Positions 35,357 through 47,299 of a stretch of 64,000 bases of DNA are shown here, in pieces. This DNA comes from Calliphora vicina (lineage: Eukaryota; Arthropoda; Insecta; Diptera; Calliphoridae). The stretch is taken from contig NC_088780.1 of the NCBI RefSeq assembly GCF_958450345.1, positions 128,230,226 to 128,294,225 of the forward strand. Direction: 5' to 3'. The translations under genes and the position numbers were made by a program. The notes below the pieces were generated by a model. That model was not told where the DNA came from. It saw nothing but the letters and a program-made list of their open reading frames with translations, and searched no databases. The first letter of the stretch is position 1. Every line of letters begins with the position of its first letter.

Positions 35357-35551
35357 ACAACTTGCCGTTATAGTTAAAGGTAAGCAATAGAAAAAGGTAC
35401 CCTTAAAGGTAACTTTAACTATAACGGCAAGTTGTAATAATGGCCCTAAGTAATTTAAAATATTTACCCCCATATTCATAAATAATTTTTAAATTTATAC
35501 AACCTTTTAAAATCAAATTTTGCTTTAATACATTGTTTATGAATATGGGGG
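35357..35551. repeat. Two adjacent inverted repeats
   Basis: First ACAACTTGCCGTTATAGTTA (35357) with its complement ending at 35435; then CCCCCATATTCATAAA (35467) with complement ending at 35551. The second resembles the hairpin at 21.0 kb. Each hairpin has a loop of roughly 30-50 nt. Confidence 0.65.
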
Positions 35552-35657
35552 TTATAAAACTAAGGAATAAATAAATATCGGGTATATATCTGTCATTTAT
35601 TCTCACTTAGTTATTGAATATTATAGCATAAACAACAAAGTTTTTATTTCTTCGAAA

Positions 35658-35895
35658 ATGTCGAAATTTGTGCCTACGTCATATGCGAAAAATTTTGCTT
35701 ACCGAAACTTATGGTGAATGTGTTCCATCGGATTAAAAGTGCGAGAGATGAGTTTTGTGTTACAGAAGTTACAGAACACGTAAGATAAAGATCGCCTGGC
35801 AAGCCAAAAAAATTTGAAAACCAAGTATTGGAGGAAGATTATTTTCAAAATCAACATGTAATACCTGTTAAAATTTGCCTCACCTGCTTTATAGT
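35658..35895 (+). pseudogene. mariner transposase fragment, internally deleted
   Basis: MSKFVPT then a deleted helix-turn-helix (AKNFAYRNLW), followed in other frames by DKDRLAKPKKFENQVLEED, which matches the mariner linker (GxPKKFEDEELE). It then jumps to LPHLLYS, the start of the C-terminal segment seen at 28.9 kb. The 5' leader TTATTGAATATTATAG matches the leaders of the copies at 7.3 and 14.4 kb. Confidence 0.75.
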
Positions 35896-35910
35896 AAGGT
35901 ACCATTTTTA

Positions 35911-37278
35911 CACACAAAAAACTAAATTATCTGAACGCATCGTTTAGAAATAGTCAAACTGAATGCTACTAGGCGCATTTACTACACCCTTTAAAGTCGC
36001 ATTTAAATATCCAAGATCTGAACGCTTATTTGGTGTTTACTACGCGACGTTCAGCTCGTAATAGACCAAGAAAACGTTTTTCTGAACGCAGCATATTTAA
36101 AACTAAACTTTACTACTAGCAACCTGAACGTTTTGTTCAGATTTTTAAAATCAATTAAATAATTCTTCGCTGAACACTCATTTAGCATAACTGAATGCAA
36201 AATTCAGTAAAGTTTTTCATAGAAACCGTAAAACGTGCCGTTCAGCATAATGGAATAGTAAAGCAAAACTAAACGCATCGTTCAATAAATCTGAACGGGA
36301 CGTGTTAAAAATATTTTTGGCAAAATTTTTTAAAACGGCTACAGAAATAACGGGATTCTAATAGAAAAACAACAAATATTAACTTTGACCAAATCTCATT
36401 TGTGTGTTGATTTTTGAAGTGAGTGATTCATATTTTATATACTGACATCCATACATTAACATTAAGCTTTGTTAGAGCAATTCAATTTCTATTGCCGGAG
36501 TTACAAGGTAAGTTGTATCCTATGTATTTATGTGAATATTTAACAATTATTGGACATATTATTTAACTAATATAATTGTTTATTATATAAGCGGGAATCG
36601 ATTATAGGCATCTGCATTTATTAAACAAATTGGACCCCGAGCAGATATTCGTAAGAAGCCTTTTAAGAAGTGGAACAAGGCAGTGTGTATTTGAAAAAGG
36701 TGAGTTTATGGTAATTACTTTTGTTCATTATTTATTTTTAAGTTTATGTTTTTGTATTTAGTACAAATATGTATAATACTGGAAAACGCCTTCTACAAAC
36801 ACCGTCTAATTTCAAGGTAATTGTCGATCACAAATGCAGGAATTTCCTCAAGAAGAGCAGGTTTCGGTGAGTTTATAGAAATATTTGTTTATGTAAACCT
36901 TTATGTATGTATGAATAATGCTTGTAAAATATATTGAATAAATTTTGTTAATATTAAAAAATCTTTTATTTAATTTTCTGAACGCAGCTGGTAAAATAAT
37001 AAGCTTACGTTCAGTAATGAAGAAATTAAACGCATCTGCTATAAAACTAAACTCTCGTTCAGTATTGCGAAAATTAAACAAATATAGTTAAAACCTGAAC
37101 GCCCGTTTACTTTTGCACAAGTTGAACTCTATATAGTAAAAAGCTGAATGCACGTTCAACGTAAAGCTGAACGTTTTATTCGGTTTTCTACTACAGCCAT
37201 AATGGGTGCAAAAAACCTAAGAAATATTCAGAAAAACTAAACGTTTGTTCAGTTTTTTACTATTTAATTTTTTCTGTG
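35911..37278. mobile_element. TA-flanked TIR element with CTGAACG motifs and exon-like interior
   Basis: Ends CACACAAAAAACTAAATTAT and, reversed, CACAGAAAAAATTAAATAGT, with TA outside both. CTGAACG or its complement is repeated some twenty times in the outer parts (35.93-36.30 and 36.98-37.26 kb). The central 36.4-37.0 kb lacks the motif and contains splice-like sites around short open segments. The end sequence is related to those of the elements at 34.2 and 41.5 kb. Confidence 0.65.
36418..36819 (+). CDS. Possible spliced reading frame inside the TIR element (unidentified)
   Basis: Segments up to 36507, 36592-36699 and 36762-36819 join in a continuous frame. Donors read ACAAG|GTAAGT and AAAAG|GTGAGT; acceptors TATAAG| (poor) and TTTTTGTATTTAG| (good); introns are 84 and 62 nt, normal for flies. 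The middle exon encodes GIDYRHLHLLNKLDPEQIFV and RSLLRSGTRQCVFEK, the third VQICIILENAFYKHRLISR then TAA. No initiator Met is visible in the first segment. I recognise no family. Chance is a real alternative in such AT-rich DNA. Confidence 0.25.
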
Positions 37279-37299
37279 TAGTTAATGGTTGAGAGAAAC

Positions 37300-37890
37300 A
37301 GAAAAGAAAAAACACAAGTAATCAAGATGCAAATCAAGGCTTAAATATTAAATTAATAAATCATTGAATGTAAAGTTTTCAATTTCACAAAATATCAAAA
37401 AATTTATAAAACACTCATAAATTTTGCAAAAATTCGAAAATGAAACAGTCAAAAATTTATCAGAATACGCCAAAATGCATAGATTTTTTCAAAAATCATT
37501 ATTTGTCAATTTACAAAAAACTGTTTTTTTCCAACAATAATTGTCAAAAAATTGTTTTTTTTTTTAAAATCCTAATTTATAAAAAAATTTACTAATTTTT
37601 TAATTCCAATGTTTAAACTGCAAAAAATTTCGCTGTTCAGTTACTTTTTCAACCCATTTCAGCACTTTATTACTTAATGTTCTTTCTCTAATTTGTTAAA
37701 AATTAATTACAAAAATGTGATTGTATGTAAATAAGAGTAAAAGAATGGTAAAAGTTATTCAGATCAACAACAATTGAAATTGTTTTTTTTTCATCAAAGC
37801 ATTAACAAACAGTTAACAAAAATCGTTTTATAACTGTTATTTTGAGTAATTTATTTTTATCTCAAAATATAAATCACAATTTGCGTATTT
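37300..37890. other. No gene seen
   Basis: AT-rich sequence of poly-A/T runs; probably includes the lost N-terminal part of the Tc1-like element to the right, but nothing readable. Confidence 0.4.
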
Positions 37891-37891
37891 T

Positions 37892-38406
37892 TATTAAGTC
37901 TATGGTATAAAGCCACAAATTTAATGTCCACAGTGAATCATGGTGGTGGTTCAGTCACAGTGTGGGGATGTATGACAGCCAGTGGTGTAGGAAATTATGT
38001 TTTCATAGAAAACACTATCAATAAAACAGTTTACCTCAACATTTTAAATGATAAATTGACACAGAGACTAAAAAATTTGGGCTTGGATCAAACTCGGGTC
38101 TGTCAGTAAGATAACGATCCCAAGCATAAAGCAAAAATAGTAAAGGAATGACTGGGAATACCATACGCGAAAACAGTTGGAACATCCTTCCCAGTCTCTC
38201 CATCGAACATTTGTGGGAGCATCTGGACCGTAAAATAAAATAAAGGGAAAATAAAATAAAGAAAGGGAAAGCAATGATTCTCTCAAATCGGTAATAATGG
38301 AGGAATGTCAAAAAATTTCCCCCGACGTAACTAAACATCTAGTAGAATCGATGCCTAGAAGACTGCAAGCTGTAATAAAATCAAATGGCAATCAAACTAA
38401 GTCCTA
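37892..38406 (+). pseudogene. Tc1-like transposase pseudogene, C-terminal half
   Basis: LWYKATNLMSTVNHGGGSVT, VWGCMTASGVGNYVFIENTI and VYLNILNDKL give the typical Tc1 core; then a stop, DNDPKHKAKIVKE (second catalytic Asp), another stop, SIEHLWEHLDRKI (catalytic Glu), and the C-terminus MEECQKISPDVTKHLVES with MPRRLQAVIKSNGNQTKS ending at TAA 38404-38406. A deletion removed the PDLNP stretch before IEHLW. It is a different lineage from the copy at 20 kb (VNHGGG, MPRRL). Minus-strand frames 38036-38338 are shadows. Confidence 0.85.
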
Positions 38407-38785
38407 ATTTTTATTAAAATAACATTATTATTTTAAAACAGAAGTAATGTACAATTACTTTTGACGCTAGAAATATGAAGATTTTTTTCTTTTTGTTAGA
38501 ATTTTGTTATTCTTTTATAATAAAACGAGGAAGAAAGAAATGTATTAAATAAAAAATATAAAATGTTTAATAAAATTATAAAATATATTTGGAAAAAAAG
38601 TTGTAAATATAATAGTTTAAGTTGTACAGTTTCTTTTGATGCTCACAGTATATAAAAATGAAATGGTACAACTAGGAAATTTAAAGTTTTTAATGTATTA
38701 CCTCCTTTTCACTTCTCATTTTTCTTAATAAGAGACATTTTTTGAAGAAACTTGAAGAACTAACACCACTGTCTCCTTTTCACTA

Positions 38786-39169
38786 CACGCAGAGAAAAAA
38801 TATAGTTGTGCATGCTACTGTAACTATTTTAACATTGTTACAAGTTTTTTAACAATATTATATTACAGTAACTATTTACATGATTGTTAATTTTACTATT
38901 CACATGATTGTATCAACCATATATATGATTACAGTAACCAAGTATATGCTTTTGACAACCATATTTATGATGAATCATTATATCATAATATGTTGTTCTC
39001 GGATTGTGATATCCATAAGCCGAGAGCAACATGATATTATACTTATTTACTGTAATCATATATATGGTTGATACAATCATGTGAATCGTAAATTAACCAT
39101 GTTATGGTTACCACAATCATGTAAATAGTTACTCTGACTATAATACTGTTAAAAAAGTTGTAACAACAA
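38786..39169. mobile_element. Foldback MITE, second copy, right end missing
   Basis: Starts CACGCAGAGAAAAAATATAG and follows the copy at 34.23 kb through ACCATATATATG motifs and the central GCCGAGAGCAACAT, but stops before the TTTGCGTG end. Between 39.17 and 41.5 kb no gene is seen. A weak pair of ACAGAAAAAA ends (39405 and about 39995) may mark another element. Confidence 0.75.
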
Positions 39170-41537
39170 AAAAATTGATTAAACTAAATTAATATAATAG
39201 GACATTATGAGAATATGACTTAACAGAAGACCGTTTGAATCCTACAAATATTACAAAAATGTGTGTTATTAACAAGATTGACTGGAAAACATTCCTTATT
39301 TATTTTTTTCAAATAAATACATTAAAATGAGTATAATCTTCTTATTTAAAAATTTAGTGAATTAGTAAAAAAAATTTATAAATATTTAATTTTTATATAA
39401 AAAATCTACACAGAAAAAAAAAATTCATAATTGGAATGAATTTTGTAATAAATATTATTAATCGAACTTGACTTTTTTTCCCAAACTTATTTCATTCAAA
39501 ATAAGAACATGTTCATAAATATTATAAAATTTTACATGACGGAAATTTTTGCTTTTTTTACTTAATTTTTTTAATAAATTGCATTATAATTGTATTATAT
39601 AATGAATTAGTGCAAGAATATTTGCATAATAGCCATATATTGGCCAATATTTTAAGATAAAAAGGAGAATATCTGAACTTAAAAATTATCATTAAACATA
39701 ATAAAACATTCATAAATATAAAAGCATTTCATCCTCTTAAATCAATTTAATCATTTTCGCGCTTTTTATATCATTTTGTAGCTGAAAATCATAAAAAAAC
39801 TAAAAATTTTCCATGAAAAATTTCAAACATTTTTGAACAACTTTCAATTTTCACTTGAAAAATTTTTCAAGCCTTCTAGATTTTATTTCAAAACATAAAA
39901 TATTAAAAAAATCATACTATTTAAGAAATTATTTATAAATGTTATGAATTGAAATCAATGAATTCGAATCATAATATTTATGTTGAAACTTTTTTCTGTA
40001 TACATGAAATAAATAAACTCGAAAAAAAATTTTATATGAATTGTGGAAAATTAAAATGAGTTTGCTTAATTGAGACAGGGGGTTAAAAATGTTAGTTAGC
40101 CTTTGAGAAAATTGTTGTAAATGTTTGTTTATTTTTTGTTTGGCAAAATATTTAAATGAAACAAATTTGATGCCAATAGTCAAGAGGAAAAAAGCTAGTA
40201 TGTGTGTTTAGTAGATTTGTTGTTGGTTTGTTTCTGGCTGTAGTTGTTAATGTTATCGTAAATATGTAATATATATTTTCTTGTTAGTGTGTATTTTGTA
40301 TTACTTTTATTGGTAAGTCCTTAAATGTCATCATTTGGTTTGATTTTTGTTTATGCTTGAGAAATGTTTATTTAAAAATAAATGTTAAATAACTAAAGGA
40401 AATTAAGGGCCTCATTTTATAAAATGCAACGAACAAAGTTAAACAAATTTTGTATGGAAAAAATTGAAGTTTAAAATCTCATATTCTCATTAATAATTTA
40501 CAATTGCATGTAATTTTATACCTATAAAATATTTATACATTTCAGAAAAATTTAAACAAATTCTAAAATTGTTTAAATTCTAAATTTGTTAGTGCATATT
40601 TTGCTTGATATTATTGTGGCATATATTTGCGGTAACGCATTTATGGTAGTTTTTAACGTTTTTAGGGTATATTTGGCAAATTGTATATTTAATTTTAATT
40701 TTTAATTAATATTTCTTTAGTTGATTCTGTCTAACGCACAGTTTTTCACGGTGTCCTAATATGTAAAAAATTGCTATGGAATTTGAAGCTAAAACTAGAC
40801 CATCTAAGCAATTCGACAGTTCTTTAGAAGTATTGGATATCTATTATTTGTTACTTTTAGGGCCAATTTTTGACTTCGTATTTAAATATGAATTATATTT
40901 AAGTTCTGTTTAAACACGAAAGTGAGTTTTTCATTGCTTTTTAGAACAAAAAAGTGAAATGTATTGAAGAAATTAAATCGTATATAAAGTTTTGCGACTA
41001 AGTGTATGTATAGATTTTTGATATTTTTCAGTGTTCACAAATTTTTGAGAGCATATTTCCGGTTTTCCTGCTCAAGGCGATTACAGTTTAGGTCGTACTA
41101 CGTTAAATCTAGAAAAAATACGTAATTCGTTTCGGAAGAGAACTTTTTCAAATCAAAATCTGTATAAACATATAAGGCCTTATTTATAAACAATATTTAA
41201 ATTTAAACAAAGATTTAAAATCAAATTTTGTATGGAAATTTTGATTCAAAACATTGCACTATGTGTCCAAAAGCCAAAATTGCGGCAAAAATTATTTCCA
41301 AGGGATCTAGCATCATAAAACTTTGTGTAGAGACCCCTGCTGCTAAAATAAGTATTTTAAAAAAATTGGCAATACCCAAACTCACAAACATTTTCAAAAA
41401 AGATCTCAATCTTTATTCTCATAGCACTTTCCACAAATACCATTTTAAAAAAGTTGCCATTAACCGCCCCCCTCATAACTTTTTTTATAAGCCCCCTTCT
41501 AACACACCAAAAATTCTCCAAAAAAATTCAATTTATA

Positions 41538-42591
41538 CACACAGAAAACAAATCGATTGGAACTCGGTTCTGATTATAAATATTTAATAAGTAAGACAGA
41601 AATAATATTGCAATTATAGATATTCTATATTCCTAACAGATTTCTTATAGTTAGAATTGTAAAACCACAATCACAATCGAAACTGGTTAATTGAATTTGG
41701 TTTGTGTCTTTACTAAATTTTATTTAAAGTTTTCGGTTATAATAATTTCAATTCGGTGTTCTCTATCAATAGCAATTTTAGATTTTTTGACATTTTCCTT
41801 TAAAAAATTTAAATGTAATAAAATATAAAATATTTGAAAGAACATACATATACGGATTATATAGAAAATATTTTGGATAATGACTATAAAATTGCAAGCT
41901 ACGCTTTTCTGTGGACTATAAATACGTAAATATTTGTATATGTACATATTTTATGTAAATATGTTTGTTTTGCATGTAAGTACATATTAGATAAAGATTT
42001 GTTGATGCACTAACAACAGTTTTTTATAACATTTTATGCATTCACTATTAGAACCAACATGCTTATGGCAAACCGAATAATTCAATTTGTTATTAATAAA
42101 TCGTTGCTATGCTCCTGCCAGTAATTTTTGATTCGATTTAACATTGGTGTTATGTACAATGACACGACGGATGAAATGTCTGCAGTTTTTTACGTCAAAC
42201 CAAAAACAATGACGCAAACCACCAAAATGCAGATAGTTACATCGGATTTAAAATATACATATGTAGTATACAACTTCTACATAAGAAAAACATTTTTGTC
42301 TTCATTCAACAGTATTTTGTTCCATCAGTTTTGATTTCTTTTAATTTTACAATATTTAAAATATACATATTTTAAATATTGTAAAATTAAAAGTTATTTT
42401 GAATATAATAAGAGAAATTCCACCAACAATTTTATTTAATTGCTCCAACTAATAGTATCGGTGCTCCTCACCGAATTAATGTTTAAAACAGTTGCGTGTA
42501 TTGTAAATTCAGTCACTGCAATCGAATTCAATCGATAGTACCGACAAAACCGACAAAATTCGGTTGTGACTATGAATCTGTTTTCTCTGTG
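41538..42591. mobile_element. TA-flanked TIR element, CACACAGAAAACAAAT ends
   Basis: Left CACACAGAAAACAAATCGAT, reversed right CACAGAGAAAACAGATTCAT, TA outside each. Both ends carry further related blocks (GGAACTCGGTTCTG / ACAACCGAATTTTG). The open frames 41228-41587 and 42128-42334 have no recognisable similarity and the first crosses the element boundary. Confidence 0.55.
42338..42393. repeat. Perfect 27-bp palindrome
   Basis: CTTTTAATTTTACAATATTT plus AAAATAT on the left is matched base for base by the right arm, with a 2-base AC spacer. Lies inside the TIR element. Confidence 0.95.
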
Positions 42592-42599
42592 TATTCTCA

Positions 42600-43760
42600 T
42601 AACAATATCTACAAATAGCATTTCTTTGTTTGTTTGGCGTTTTCTTTCTCGCTATAAGTATATTTTGGTTAAGCAATTGTATATGTCTTCATCATTCGCT
42701 ATAGTTATAAAACTTGCTACATTAAGCTCTCATGCTTCGGTAAAAGTAGTTACAAAAAAGTTGAGTATGTTTCTAGAAAAAAGAAAATTATTTGCTTCGG
42801 TGCAAGTAGTTGCAAAAAATTTTAGTATGGCATGAAGCCTGACCTACCCACAAATAACCACATATATATCATTCCTTGGGCAAATGCAGGAAACGTAAGT
42901 TCTATACTACAGAAGACAAACAACGTTTTCGTAACTTCACAAAAAAAAATTTACTAATAAAAACACGAAATTTTACACATAATATAAACATTTAGTAAAA
43001 TATTTTAAGTTGTTTTTTAAGTACACACCTCTGGTATTGTAATCCATTATGGTAAAATCTTAGCTATAACCAATTTTTTTTTAAAAAAATCACTTTTTCC
43101 CTAATGTAATTCGTTTTACTTTTTTCAGCATGAAAACTCTATTTAAAAAATGTAAACTTTCATAGCTGTTCATATAAAAACTGAGTGGCGAATTTGCATA
43201 AATTCTTGACATTTATGTCGGGAATTGAACCGTAAATTTTTTTTTTCAAAAAGCTAAACTTGATCATTTGAATTTTTGATGCAAAAATTGGAAATGGGCA
43301 CATAGTGCATTGTTTAAATTTAATTTTTTTTAAGAATATTTAAACCAGCATTATGTATATATTTTCTCTTAGTATGAATATCATTATAAGATTTAAACTT
43401 ACCATCTTAATAATTTTTATTAATATTAGGTCACATACCAGATAATTAAATTTAAAAATATATATTTTTGTTACACACAAAAAATAATTTTTATTGTTAT
43501 AAATGAATTTAGTGCTCAGTCTATATGACCGAATTATGGCTTTGCCTGAAAAGTTTGTAAAAATTATGTTATTTAAATTGTAAATTTTATGTGTAAACTG
43601 ATTTTTTGTTGCCTGTATCGAACAAATAGATGGATATAATCGAATAATTCACTTAGAAGCAAATCACTACCAATGTTTTATCTGTGCAAAAATAATATTG
43701 CAGCTTTAGGACTAAAAAAATGCAGTTGGTAAAAATTGTATGCACTTGGTTTGTAATTAA
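42600..43760. other. No gene seen
   Basis: AT-rich. One duplicated phrase, GCTTCGGTAAAAGTAGTTAC / GCTTCGGTGCAAGTAGTTGC (42735 and 42797), lies in the open frame 42566-42835, which otherwise resembles nothing. Confidence 0.45.
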
Positions 43761-43766
43761 AACAAG

Positions 43767-44157
43767 TAAGAAAGTATGGTCGGTCAAGCCCGACCATATA
43801 ATACCCTACACTAAGTAAAAGAGCAAAAATTTCAATAATTTATATTTTTTAGTGATTTTCGGAAGTGGGGTTATATGGGGGCGATGACCAATTATGGACC
43901 AATCACCATGAAATTAGGTCGTGTGATTTATGTCTATATTAAAGTTAACTATGTTGAATTTTGTGTGTTTACCAACATTTTTAAGCGATTTATGCACGTT
44001 AAAGTGATTTTCGGAAGCGGGTCTATATGGGAGCTATGACTAATTATTCTAAGTCGATCGGTATACTTTAAGGTGGGTGTTAGACTAATATTTTTGGGCG
44101 TTACAAACATCTGCACAAACGCATAATACCCTCCCCACTATGGTGGTGTAGGGTATA
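43767..44157 (-). mobile_element. DINE-1-like element, both ends, internally deleted
   Basis: Begins CAAGTAAGAAAGTATGGTCG with hairpin and ATAATACCCTACAC, and ends CCCCACTATGGTGGTGTAGG with GTATAAAAA. The interior jumps from GAGCTATGACTAATTAT to TCTAAGTCGATCGG, losing the middle ~300 bp present at 62.9 kb. Confidence 0.8.
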
Positions 44158-44353
44158 AAAATTCAAATACCAAAAAAACAAAAGTGTAGAGAAATAGTGT
44201 CATAAAATGGTGTAAAATATTCAGTATGGGGCTAAAAATCAAATGTACGTATGAGTGATTTGCTTTAAAATTAAAATAAGTATACGTAGTGTAGTACTAC
44301 TGTGTAAATATTATATTCAGTTTAAATTATTTTTCTTCTTAGCAGATATATTA

Positions 44354-44745
44354 GAAACAAGTAAGAAATTATATTTGGGCAAGCCCGACCATATGATACC
44401 CTACATCTACTATATGATTATAAACAGTTTTCTTTTGATATGAAACTTATTTGAATTGAATATTATTTGAATACCAATATTTTTAAGAGATTTATGCTCG
44501 ATAAAGTGATTTTCGGAAGAGGGCATTATATGGGAGTTATGACTAATTATGGACCGATCGTCACAAAATTTGGTGTGATTATTTGCGTATATATGAAACA
44601 AATTTTAGCTGAATTCTATTTGGATACTAACATATTTCAGAGATTTATTTACATTAATGACATTTTCGAAAATGGTGCTTATAAGGCAGCTATGGAAAAT
44701 TGTCCATACTAAATTTAAAACTTATTTGTGCTGAATATATATGGG
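44354..44745 (-). mobile_element. DINE-1-like element, 5' part missing
   Basis: GAAACAAGTAAGAAATTATA, hairpin remnant GGGCAAGCCCGACC and TGATACCCTACATC, then TTTTCGGAAGAGGGCATTAT and GGACCGATCGTCAC. The frame 44467-44712 is repeat-derived. Confidence 0.7.
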
Positions 44746-45246
44746 CCCGTTTGTGTGGAGGAAATATAAAATAATACTAAATTTCGTATTCGATAACAAA
44801 TGTCGCAAATTTAAATACACTTCACCATTAGTGGCAAGTGTATATATAAGTTTGTAATTACTACATTTTTCGTATATAGCCATACAAAATCTTACATACA
44901 TGATTCATACATCAATATATCCGCTATATTCCCGGTCCCGGTTCGGTTTCTATTTAAAATCGTAAAAAGCAGCCCACAAATAGCTGAGATTTAAGGAAAA
45001 AATCAGGACAAACTCGATTTCTTTTATTTTTGATCTATATCTGGAATACTAAGTCAATAATATAGAGAATTTGAATGTTTACTGATAGATATTTCAAAGA
45101 CCTTTGCAACGGCGTACATGGGTCAATGGAAACACATTTTTAACTAGAATTTTTTTTTCACCAAGAATAATAAATTTCAAAAAACTTTTTATTTTTAAAA
45201 TTAAGAAAAAAAATTTAAATATTTTACAAAAAATTTTATTTTTTTG

Positions 45247-45495
45247 GTGAGATGAATTTTGTATATATAAAACTTATTTGGAGCGGAATTTGTGGAGATA
45301 CATATATAAATTAAACATTTATGACCAATAAAGTCCAATTTCGGAAGGACATTTGTATGGGGGCTAGGTGAAATAATGGACCGATTTCAGCCAGTTTCAA
45401 TAGGATTGGTCGTTGGGACAAAAAAATAATATGTCAAATTTGATCAATATATCTTCAAAATTGCGATCTGTACTCTGTGCACAAGGTTTATGCAA
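45247..45495 (-). mobile_element. DINE-1-like fragment
   Basis: TTGTATATATAAAACTTATT, TTATGACCAATAAAGTCC, GGGGGCTAGGTGAAATAATG, GGACCGATTTCAGCCAGTTT and CTGTACTCTGTGCACAAGGT, as in the copy at 63.1 kb. From 45.5 to 46.4 kb no gene is seen. Confidence 0.7.
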
Positions 45496-46409
45496 CAAAA
45501 TATTAATTAGTATGTGTTATATAATCCAATATGGTTTGTGGTATGATTTTCTTTCTTTTTTGACTTTTTGTTAAATTTAAATTAAATGTCGCACAGTGCG
45601 GTCAAATGCCCCTTTGTGCGGCCAAAGTTCAAAGGAATGCCCTGGTAAGGTACCTTGCCTCAAATGCCCTTCATAATTTCAGTTTGAAGGAGGCCTTCAC
45701 CTGAATGCAAACTACCGTGGGAAATATCGACTAGCTTCCGTTAAACACATGTCAAATATTTTGTAAACAAGCAGTCAAACGAAACAAAATAGATTTTGCA
45801 GCTGAATGTAAGTACAATAAGCAAAATTAAAATCTGAATGTAAATTTCTAAGTAGTGAATTGTCAGAAAAATATACATGTAAGGACTATTTTTTTTTATT
45901 ATTCAAACAAAATGGATATGATTGAGGGAAATCTTTTTTATCTTGCTAGATACTGTTCTCTAAGCTATTGGAGCTTGTAAGTAAAAGTATTATGTAACAA
46001 ATAAAATAAAATTCAGCTGCCCGTTGAATATCTGTACAAGCTGCAAGAATAACAAGAATTGAATATATTATTCGTATGTATATCGTTTATACATTATAAT
46101 ACCTAAAAGCCGATGTACTTCGCTACCCATATCGTAATAAAATAAAAAGTATAGTTCTCAAGATACTTACAAATAACTGTTTACTTTGTATGTGAGGAGA
46201 CTCACCCACAGTTCCGATCCATTACAATGGTTAAACTTCATGTAGTGATACCAAATTGATTCGTATAAAGTTGGAATACTGTCACAGTTATAGTTCTGAA
46301 GATAGGGGTGGTGCCATGCCCATTTTTCCAATTACATCCTTTTTTAGCCAAGAAGTGCACAATGACACCGAAGTAAATTCTGCGAAGTTTTTCGGCTTTC
46401 ACAATTATA

Positions 46410-47299
46410 CAAGGTGGCGAAAAAGTAATCCTTCTATCAGAAAATGCTATAAATTTTGCGATTGGCCCCTAATGTCAGTTCTGTTTTGACATTTGTGTAG
46501 TAAACACATGCGAAATACACGTTAATAAACAATGTTACGCTACACTGCTCCAGAACGCGGAATATTGCTGACTATTTATTTGACCAATAATCGGTCGGTG
46601 ACTTTCATCAAAAATAATCATGAGTGATGGGCCCATTTCCATCTTAGCGGGTACGTAAATAAGCAAAATTTACGCTTCTGGGACACTGAACATCCGCGTG
46701 TAACCCACGAAGAGCCATTACACCCGCTCAAAGTCACTGTATGGTGTGCTGTTTTCGATGGAGGAGTCATCGGACCTTTTTTCTTCGAAGACGTCGCGGG
46801 CCAAACGGTTACTGTGAATGGTGAGCGCTACAAAGCAATGATCAACGAGTTCTTTTTGCCGCAACTTGATGAATTGGGATTGGAAAACATGTGGTTCCAA
46901 CAGGACGGTGCAACGGCACACACTGCACGTGCCACAACCGATATGCTGAAGGATGCATTTCCGGGACGCCTAATCTCCCGTTTTGGCGATTTGCACTGGC
47001 CAGCAAGATCCCCTGATGTCAACAAGCCTCAGACTCTTGCAGCTCTTAAAGACAATATCCGTCAAGAATGTGAGGACATAGCGCCGGAAGTTTTGGCCAA
47101 AGTGATGGAAAATGCCATAAAAAGGGCTCAAATGACAATCAACTGTGGCGGCGGCCTTTTACATGACATCATATTCTCGACTTGATGTAAAAAAAATTAA
47201 AAGACCAAATAAAAATAATCCACAAGAAGAATCAAAGTTTTTCATTTTTTTTTTAATTACAGCCAAAAAACATCGGAAGTTTACTTTTGCGCCACCTTG
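46410..47299 (+). mobile_element. rosa-like mariner element with both ends
   Basis: Left CAAGGTGGCGAAAAAGTAAT and reversed right CAAGGTGGCGCAAAAGTAAA, with TA on each side (46408-46409, 47300-47301). Length 890 bp, short for an autonomous element (~1.3 kb). It is less decayed than the other transposase-bearing elements here, and its coding part is visibly richer in G and C than the flanks. Confidence 0.85.
46532..47185 (+). pseudogene. rosa-like (DD41D) transposase, deleted
   Basis: Start MLRYTAPERGILLTIYLTNN, then the DNA-binding and linker regions are missing. After a one-base shift at ~46628, AHFHLSGYVNKQNLRFWDTE and HPLKVTVWCAVFDGGVIGPF follow, then an open frame to the stop with LENMWFQQDGATAHTAR (second Asp), FGDLHWPARSPD, and directly NKPQTLAALKDNIRQE. 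Family members have about 17 residues between SPD and NKPQT, including the CDFFLWG third Asp, so an in-frame deletion removed it. The DD41D spacing is inferred from the family. C-terminus GGGLLHDIIFST. Confidence 0.85.

Noticed and set aside
38036..38338. 100- and 72-residue minus-strand ORFs
   Set aside because: Antisense to the Tc1-like transposase C-terminal half at 37.9-38.4 kb.
41228..41587. 119-residue plus-strand ORF
   Set aside because: Crosses the boundary of a TIR element, and its left part resembles the AAATTTTGTATGGAAATTTTG stretch of the CCCCCATA-type hairpins; no protein motif.
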